A stretch of DNA of 64,000 nucleotides from NCBI RefSeq assembly GCF_030272615.1, contig NC_081405.1:315892041-315956040 (forward strand), given 5' to 3'. A program made the position numbers and the translations under genes. Every line of letters starts with the position of its first letter. The stretch's first letter is position 1. This stretch comes from Cryptomeria japonica. Lineage: Eukaryota; Streptophyta; Pinopsida; Cupressales; Cupressaceae. Shown here in pieces: positions 56,746-64,000 of this stretch. A model generated the notes under the pieces. The model searched no databases. It was given only the letters and a program-made list of their open reading frames with translations, and was not told the origin of the DNA.

Positions 56746-57171
56746 GAATCATAATCAGTAAATATCATTGAGTTTTGGCAATCGGTAATATGATTAAAAG
56801 TATTTTAAGGCATTTTAGGGTTTTGTTGGTTAAAGCATTTAATGCAATAGTTTGAAAGCAAATAAAAATAACATTTTGAATTTCATTTGTCACACTACAA
56901 TATTGAGATAATTTGGCGAGTGAGTAGAGTAGAGGAAAGTTTGTGATTACAACATTCAGCATGTTTAGCAAAGATTTGAGGTGATCAGAAGTACATTGTG
57001 AATCAGTGATCGATGTTGAAGGTTTTGACGGTGTGAAACCCTTGTTCAGAAGTAGGAAAGGTATTTATTAGTGAATCTTACTCTTTGCTTCAAAGTTTTG
57101 CATATTGTAGTATGGATACTCTGCTTCTAGTTGATGTGTTCGAGAGGCCACGATAGAGTTTAAATGATATC
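56746..57171. other. No gene seen
   Basis: AT-rich join between the gag fragment and the long ORF. If both belong to one element, protease, integrase and RT have been lost here. No target duplication or repeat marks the join. Confidence 0.3.
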
Positions 57172-60100
57172 CTTTCAAATTAGAGGAAACAAACCTTGTC
57201 GGTGCCCTATCTAGTGTACCGTATGGAGTTTTGCATGTCGAAGATGTCAGATCTTTTTATCACTGCAAACTAGAGGATATGGATGTATAAGCTATTCATG
57301 AACAATATAGATCATTGTGTGATAACAAGGGCATATTGAAAGAACAGTTTAAGAGTGTCGTCGAGAAAGGGTTTCATCATGCAGTCAACTTCATTAATTA
57401 TTTTCATAATGAGCTAGTTAGATTTGTTTTGAGTCCATTCATGATCAATTTATGTGGTTGGATCGATTGCATAAAATAACCAAGGAAGTCATTCATGCAG
57501 TAACCAAATTCTACTCAACCGGTGAAGTACCCTTACTTAGATCAGTACCCAAGAATGATGTTGAGAATTTGATAGGATCAAGATGGGATGGTAAAGCCAT
57601 GACAATAAACAACATCAATGATCCAATTGTGAAATATGGTTCTATGGTGATCGGGTATAGAATTTATTATTCAAGCAGAATGAACAACATACCGGCAACA
57701 ACTATTCATACTGCCCACCAGATGGTAAAAGAGAATGTTGACGATGATTTGGAAGAGGAACTAATAAGTCAACTGATGGTGAATCTAGAAGCTATAAAGA
57801 AAGACAAGAAGCCGAGATTAAAATTTGGACAATTGATTTTGGGATTTTTCTTCTATTTCCAAAACCATTTCCCTGGTATTGGAGATGTTCAATGGATTGA
57901 AGGTACCCCTACACTACTACAGATGAAGAACAACATTAAGATACTGAAGGAAAAGTTTGATAATATTTCATAGGGTTACTTCAATGAATTTCAAAAGAAA
58001 ATGCATGCTAGAGAATGTATACCGACAAAAGTAGTCAACTGGTATGAGAAGACAATTTATTTTATGGTGGATACTAACACCTGTATGATGGAAGCAGTTA
58101 TCCCTAGAACCACATGGGTATTACCTATGGGATATGAGGTAAACAAGGATCTAATCATTGCTTATGCTAACCATCTGTTAGAGAAACCGGTGGATACCAC
58201 TGTAGAAAGATTTTGGACTTACAAAGAAAAATCTCTACAAGTCCACTCTGAGTTGTAGAGACCAGTAATTGCTAAGAAGATGAGGAAGGAGGTTGAAGCA
58301 TTTGCTAAGCAAGCATGTTTCACAAAAGAGCAGATAACAATAGCAAGGGATAAGTATACAACAGAGCAAGGTGAAGCATCAAGTGCACCTACCGGTACCC
58401 CTATCAGTACCCCTACCGGTAAGACAAGCTACAAAAGCCAATACAACATAGAAGAAGATGGAAGAAGAAAAACTGGTTGAATCACAAAGAGGGAAACCAT
58501 CTAAAATTTAGTTCCGAAGAAAGCAAAAAGTTGTTGATCCACCTGTTGAACTAGTTCAAACCAAAAAGAGGAAGAAGCAACAAGCCCACAAATCGACAAA
58601 TGAGGAAGAGGCTACTAAATCAAAGGAGGATAAAAGAGAGAGCACGTGTTAAGAAACCTAAGGCAACCGGTAAGGGTAAGTCACCTAAGAAACCATTTAC
58701 ATTAGAAGATTCTTTCAATAGAATGGTTCAAATAATCAAGGATTATGGGATATACAAAGGTTTGAATACATTGTTTGTTCATTTATTTGAAAGTCAACAA
58801 AGGGAGATTGAAGATGCAATCATCTTCAGTATGAATAAATATAGCAGAGCCCTTATTGAGTTGTAAGGGGAGATTCCTAATTCTTTGTATAACCTTATTG
58901 ATGTAAGGTGGTAGGCTACCATTAGCCAATACAAAGGATTCATTGATTATATCTTTAAGCACCCGCAACCAGAAGCAAGTGAATAAGAAATTGAACAGAT
59001 ATAGGTTAATGCAAAGGCATCTTTCAGATCCAAGAAGAGATTAACAAGAATGTTAATAGGAGAGACCGAATCAGTCCAGAAGGAGAATGAGATTTTTATT
59101 AAGAAGGCTTTAGGTCTCATCCCAGATGAAGATGAAGGAAAAGATGAACAAGTTGAGGAAGATAGTTTTGAAAAGCTAAAGGAAAAAGAACTTCCTAAAG
59201 GTGTTAAGATCACAAATTTTGAATTGGATAACAAGTATATGTATGATGATCCTATTGATACTGAACCAATATTCATTCCTGATGATAACACCAGAGACAA
59301 GGTTGATAATACTATTGATAATATAGATGTACTTGATGTTGATGTTCAAATGTTTGAACAACATGAGAAACAAGAGGAACAAATAGAGAAGAAAATTGAA
59401 GAAAAGAGCTCTGATGAGCCACCGATGAACACACAACCTATTGATAGTCAAATCCCATCGGTAAGTGTAAATGTTGTTGACAGTCAAAAAGAAAAGACTG
59501 ATGAGGAAGTATTGGTGAATGAACAAAATATGGAGACACAACCACCACCGGTCAAGGAAACCACTAAAGAAGAGAAGACAGAAGAAGATAATACTGAGAA
59601 GGAGAAAACATAGAAAGACAAGGTAGAGAAAAAGGAGAAGAAAATAATTGATGATGATGATGACAACTCTGTGAGCATTAAAGGTCCTATTGATATGGAT
59701 AATCTGAGTTCTTCTCAATTGATGGAGCTTGCAACAACAATGCAATCTAGAGCTCAAAAGAAAAAAATGCAGGAACAACAAAGAGAGGCAGAGACAATCA
59801 AGATAGTAGTTGATATTTTGTCTAGTCTCCTACTAGAGACTAATACTGAAAGTTTTGTCACTCCCATTGACATACTTGGGTAGTTGGTTACCAATGCCAG
59901 AGATCAACTCAAGACTTTTGTAGATGCAACATATATATTAGTTGAAAAGGATTACAAGAAGAAAATGATAGAACTCCTAATGATTGACATAGATAAAGGT
60001 AAGGTAGCAATCACGGTTAATGAAGACCTATTGAAGAATGCACTAGAAACTAGAGGAAATATTTTGGCTACTATTACAAAGTTTTCATTGTTTTGTGCCA

Positions 60101-60474
60101 ACTTAAAGGAGAAAAGGGAAGATGCTGAGAAAGAACTTAAAATTTTGAGTGAAACATTTAGGCCACTAAATGACTTAGCTATTCTTTTTGGTAGATTAGT
60201 TGTAGACTTACATCATAAACTTTATATGTATGAACATGAACAGGTCAAATGGGTTAGATCATTGAAGGAGCTCCAAACTCACCTAATTCCTAAAGTTGAA
60301 ATTTTACAGCGAGCATATAAAGAGTCAGAGGTTATTTTGGCTACACCTCAGATGAGTACAATTGATCCAATGGAGGAATTAGCTGGGCAGATAAAGACAC
60401 ATGTTGAGATTACCAACACACTATTAGAGACATGGGCTAAACGACTTAAAATAGTTGAAGTTTCATTTCAATGA
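57172..60474 (+). pseudogene. Envelope-position ORF of SIRE/Maximus-like element
   Basis: About 1000 codons in two frames: frame 2 to about 58480 and frame 1 from about 58510 to 60474, with stops at 57974, 58256, 58478, 58864, 58984, 59611 and 59881. N-terminal globular part: LIGSRWDGKAMTINNINDPI, KYGSMVIGYRIYYSSRMN, FGQLILGFFFYFQNHFPGIG and MVDTNTCMMEAVIPRTTWVL. Then a Lys-rich basic segment (58600-58690), an acidic Glu/Asp-rich region (59050-59610) and a C-terminal coiled coil (59884-60474: NLKEKREDAEKELKILSETF). No signal peptide or clear transmembrane helix is visible. Its place directly before polypurine tracts and the 3' LTR is that of the env-like ORF in SIRE/Maximus Copia elements, but the function of such proteins is unknown. 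Layout resembles the ORF at 7358-10464. Confidence 0.55.
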
Positions 60475-60601
60475 TGCTTTCTCTAAAATTTCTTTGCAAA
60501 AAAACTTTATGACTTATATTTATATATGCTCTGATGCAAATTTTGATGTAAAATGTATATATCTTTTATGTATTTTACTTCTTTATTTGGCATTGTTGTC
60601 A

Positions 60602-60752
60602 AAGGGGGAGTAATAGTTAATAGTCAATCAAAATTTTGTATGTAATGTAAAGAGGGAGTAATATGAGTAATTGCTAAGGGGGAGTACATGTCATATAGTA
60701 TTGCACACTTAGTTGACAATTTTTTTTCTAAGTTTTGCTATCAATGCCAAAG
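60602..60752 (+). promoter_or_regulatory. Repeated polypurine tracts before 3' LTR
   Basis: AAAGGGGGAGTAAT (60601), AAAGAGGGAGTAAT (60650), TAAGGGGGAGTAC (60678) and CCAAAGGGGGAGAT (60738-60751). The last lies directly before the LTR start TGTTGGCATT. Several polypurine tracts in a row are characteristic of SIRE/Maximus Copia elements. Confidence 0.75.
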
Positions 60753-62000
60753 GGGGAGATTGTTGGCATTTGATCATTTGATTTAAACCGGTAATTGTTT
60801 GTTTGCTTGATGCAACCGATACAAGTTTGATAGATTATTGTATGATGACTATGTTGTATATTGTCATTGATGGCAAATATGTTTTTATAGTCATCTAAGT
60901 CCTACAGGTCAACCGACAAGGCTTAATCGGTAAGCAGAGACAATTTTATTAGAACCAATAATTAGGACTTTAACCGATAAAAGGCAGACAATATTTTATT
61001 CTGGCAACCATTACAAGAAATCTATGAAGAATGAGATGATGTGGTTTTACAACAGAAATGAAGACTAGTAGATGAAGTTATGTTTATGATCACACATGCT
61101 GATTCGATCAGATAAATGAGATTTTGTTGATAGAGTAGGTATTCTAATAGAGACTTAACTGATAGTGATGAAAATCACTCAGATTGGTAAAATGACAGAG
61201 AATTGGATTTTTTATGTCGGTGGCTGACATAACTAAAGAGTGCAATGTAAGATTATCTAGATGCATTGAACCTAGGGAATTGTAACAAGGTTCTAGCTGA
61301 CCTAATGATGATTTTAAATGTGTGATGAGGTATGAAAGGATATATGAGTATGAGCTTGAAAGTGTGAAATATTAATAAGCAAATTTTGTATTTCTGATAA
61401 TGCGGTGATCAGAGTAGTTGAGAGATGAAGTTTATGTGATGTTGTAATATTCTGAAGCAGATCTTATTAGACACTAAAGGTGTTATACATATATCATTTG
61501 TACTTGTTGCCTCCCTAACAATTGCAACAAGAAAATCCTTTTACAAGGTCACTCCTAACAGGGTGCAGTCAGATCCTAACAGGTCTGATCATTAAATCCT
61601 CTAACTAGGTGACACATTAACTTGTGTTTGCAAATCATAGTAACTTGGGTAGCTCCTAATAGGACTGGTCCTCACAGGCCTTTTTGCAAAGCTCTTAACT
61701 GGACTTAGACACTTCTAACAGGGTGTGCCCCTAACCGGGTGTTGTAGACCTTAACTGGTCAAATCTCTATACAGCAAATAGTGGATCTTTGTGGGTACCT
61801 ACTCCCACCGGGGTTTTTCCCATTTGGGTTTTCCATGTATAAACTCTTGTGTCATGTGGTTTATGCTTTATTTGGTGATTGCATACTTGGTGTTTTTTCT
61901 TATATGCCTATTAAGTTTTAAGTTGGTGAAATTGATAATCAGATTTGTATTGTTTTTACTTGCACTGATTCACCCCCCCCTCTCAGTGCCTTATAAGTTC
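60753..62000 (+). mobile_element. SIRE/Maximus-type 3' LTR
   Basis: Begins TGTTGGCATTTGATCATTTG at 60753 after the polypurine tract. It contains the GTGGGTACCTACTCCCACCG / GGGTTTTTCCCATTTGGGTT phrase (61790-61832) typical of the R-U5 part of this lineage, TATAAA-like TGTATAAAC at 61836-61844, and TTCACCCCCCCCTCTCAGTG (61970-61989), which normally sits at the LTR's 3' end. The exact right edge was not fixed and is set at about 62000. A decayed short repeat (CTAACAGGGTG, CTAACAGGTCTG, TTAACTGG and the like) fills 61550-61760. No 5' LTR partner is seen. Confidence 0.65.
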
Positions 62001-62009
62001 ATCAATGAT

Positions 62010-62778
62010 ATCATCTCTTTCACATCTAGTCATCAATTAGACTTCATAATAATAATTTCATCTATTTAATTTAATTAAATAACACCATCAATATTATTTA
62101 TCTACAAGAATGAGCATATATATTCCCCGAATGGGGTCAACATCATAAAATTGTTAGTAACATGATATCTTATCAAATCAATATAACCTCATGAAAATAT
62201 ACAAACTACTGCATATAACATAAATATCCTCATTTTCACTACTAAGCATTTAAATCTCTTGATTGAAATGAAATTATATAAAATATGGTTTACTACTTAT
62301 AATCAACTACTCAAGTCATCATCACTTGTTTCATTCTAATCAAATCAATGTTTATGTCAGCATCTCACATAGGATAATACCAAATCATGACATTAGTATA
62401 TCCCCATCATCAAAGGTACAATGGGAATACATTACAACATAACAACAACCTAATGAGTCAAGTACCCAATAAATCATGCAATTGATCTCAAAACTAGGTA
62501 GAAGAATAAAGCATACACCTCAATGCAACAATATAAGCAAATCACCATGAAGCAATCTGACACATCACCGGTCTAGTATGATCATGAAACATACAACACA
62601 TATAGCATAAGATAGACACTCAAGATCACATACACTGCAACAATAAAGAGTTTAAAGCATGATCTAGCACCACAAAAATGATTTACATCCAAAATGCAAG
62701 AGATATAACCCACAGGCACAAAGCCATGTCCACACAATAAGTATGCAACACAAAAAATGTAGATGGAGGGGCATTACA
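62010..62778 (-). mobile_element. LTR edge of TGTAATGCCCC family
   Basis: The plus strand ends GGAGGGGCATTACA at 62778; the minus strand starts TGTAATGCCCCTCC, like the edges at 16581 and 4691. It abuts decayed second-RNase H sequence of the element at 62779-64000 with no polypurine tract, so it inserted there or is a broken LTR. The low end is unclear; sequence down to about 62010 is AT-rich, without coding content. Confidence 0.4.
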
Positions 62779-64000
62779 TTATATTCTCAAGGAATTTTCT
62801 CAAACTAGATTAAAGTAAAGTGTTGCTTGAGATCCTTAACCATTATTTTATGGGGGAGTAGTTTGTCATCCTTAGTTTCATACTCATCATTGACCTTTTT
62901 AATTACTAATTGGGAATCACCATAGACATAAAGATAAAAAAAAATTCCACTTCATGGCTATGCGGAGTCCTGTGATTAGGGCCTCATATTCTACTATATA
63001 GTTGGTGGAATGGAATGCAATCTTGTAGGACTTTGGTATGTGATTCTCTTGTGGTTTGACAAATAAGATACCTACCCTTGAGCCATATTTAGTGTAAGAT
63101 CCATCAAATTATAATTTTCATTGAGTTGTTTGTGTGATGGATAAAATGACATCATTGGGAAATTTTGTGACTAATGGATAATTTTCTTGTAAGGGAGCCT
63201 CAACTAACCGATCAACTATTGAATGTCCTTTTATTTCTTGTTCTATCCACGTACTTAATATCAAACTCACTTAGGATCATAACCCATATAGTTTTTCTAA
63301 TTGTAAGAGCTTATTTGGAGAGAAGGTACTTAAGTGGATCTATTTTGGCAACGAGATCTATCTTATGGTGAACATGTAAAGTCTAAATTTTTTAGTACTA
63401 AAGACAACTATAAGACATTTTCATTATATAGGTGTACAATTTAGCTCATATCCCACTTAAGTACAATTGATGTAATAAATAGCTTTTTCTTTTCCTTGTT
63501 CATTTGTTTGTGCTAAAAGTGCCCCCAAGGTGACTGTTATTGCTGAAATATACAAAAGGAGGGATTAACCATCGATAGGAGGCATAAACATAGGTGGTGA
63601 TGTAAGGTACTATTTGATTTTGTCAAAATACTTTTGACATAAGTGATCCAACTCAAATTTTGTATCCTTGCAAAGTAGGTGGGAAAATGGTTCACATTTA
63701 TTTGCTAGATGGGCAATGAAATGATGGATGGCCTAAAGATTTGGACTTGTAGACTATGTAATCACTTGAGATATTTTGGAGGTGTCATTTCAAGTATGGC
63801 TTTGAATTTTGCAGGATCCACCTCAATGCCTCGTCTTGACACCATAAAACCTAGAAGTTTGCTAGAAGTGACCCCAAATACACATTTATTTAACTGTACT
63901 TTGTATTGTTCAAGTCTCTCAAATATTTTTGTAATTATAATGGTGTGTCCTACCATTATCTTTGATTTACCCAAATAGTCATCCACATAGTCTTCCATGA
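62779..64000 (-). pseudogene. pol: Tat-like RT end and RNase H, partial
   Basis: Minus strand, running in from the window edge. Frame 63998-63762: MEDYVDDYLGKSKIMVGHT, with an intact YVDD active-site box, then VQLNKCVFGVTSSKLLGFMV and VDPAKFKAILEMTPPKYL, i.e. the RT palm end and thumb. Below it, through several stops: YFDKIK.YLTSPPMFMPPID, LLLYISAITVTLGALLAQTN and KEKAIYYINC (first RNase H), then VKDLKQHFT of the second RNase H before the LTR edge at 62778. It is a third Tat-type pol, more damaged than B and C; the missing N-terminal part lies outside the window. Confidence 0.75.

Noticed and set aside
59176-59781. Leucine/phenylalanine-rich minus-strand ORF resembling a membrane protein
   Set aside because: It is the complement of the acidic Glu/Asp/Lys-rich part of the plus-strand ORF, which carries the coding signal.
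61900-62783. TTATA repeat as TSD for the LTR edge at 62778
   Set aside because: The left copy lies inside the SIRE-type LTR, before its typical C-rich end, so the implied LTR would overlap another feature.

Overview
This window looks like plant nuclear heterochromatin. It is AT-rich, has no intact host gene, and is filled with nested, decayed LTR retrotransposons. Very long LTRs, LTR starts of the TGTAATGCCCC / TGTAGCGTCG kind and thick nesting suggest a large-genome gymnosperm such as a conifer. That is inference from pattern memory; no marker gene settles the species. Almost every reading frame is broken by stops or frameshifts, so most coding entries are pseudogenes.

Layout. 1-4691: minus-strand unrecognised retroelement ORF, an array of hairpin-forming repeats, a tRNA-type SINE with 11-bp target duplications, and an LTR edge. 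7358-10464: a plus-strand decayed ORF of about 1000 codons, related to the first. 11439-12775: primer-binding site and gag of a plus-strand Ty3/gypsy element, cut by a ~3.8-kb LTR-like insert (12776-16581) that carries a GGTAGC hairpin minisatellite. 19026-20545: a Copia-type LTR and a chromovirus-like RT relic. 21066-22149: a solo LTR with perfect 5-bp TSD. 22765-23962: another LTR with a polypurine tract. 24880-28145: gag and protease of a Tat-like element (A, minus strand).

The core is two large Tat-like Ty3/gypsy elements lying in opposite orientation: B (minus strand, about 28146-41796) and C (plus strand, about 41797-53987). Each has pol (RT, RNase H, a second RNase H, integrase). Between integrase and 3' LTR, on the opposite strand, each carries a gene for a plant mobile domain (PMD) protein. 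Both antisense genes have a TATA box 82-83 bp before the ATG, a 25-codon first exon, a GTAAGTG donor and a PMD-coding second exon. In both elements the 3' LTR has a polypurine tract on one side and primer-binding-like sequence of a further internal region on the other, so the LTR is shared with a neighbouring copy. B's PMD gene is interrupted by a 1675-bp solo LTR with perfect AGGAG TSD. C's RNase H is interrupted by a 1154-bp solo LTR of C's own family. A 2.2-kb tandem duplication covers C's integrase end and the PMD gene end.

54010-62000: leader of a further Tat copy, a gag zinc knuckle, a ~1000-codon envelope-position ORF, repeated polypurine tracts and a SIRE/Maximus-type 3' LTR. 62780-64000: minus-strand Tat RT/RNase H running off the window.

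The main system of interest is a retrotransposon lineage carrying its own spliced antisense PMD gene with an internal promoter.
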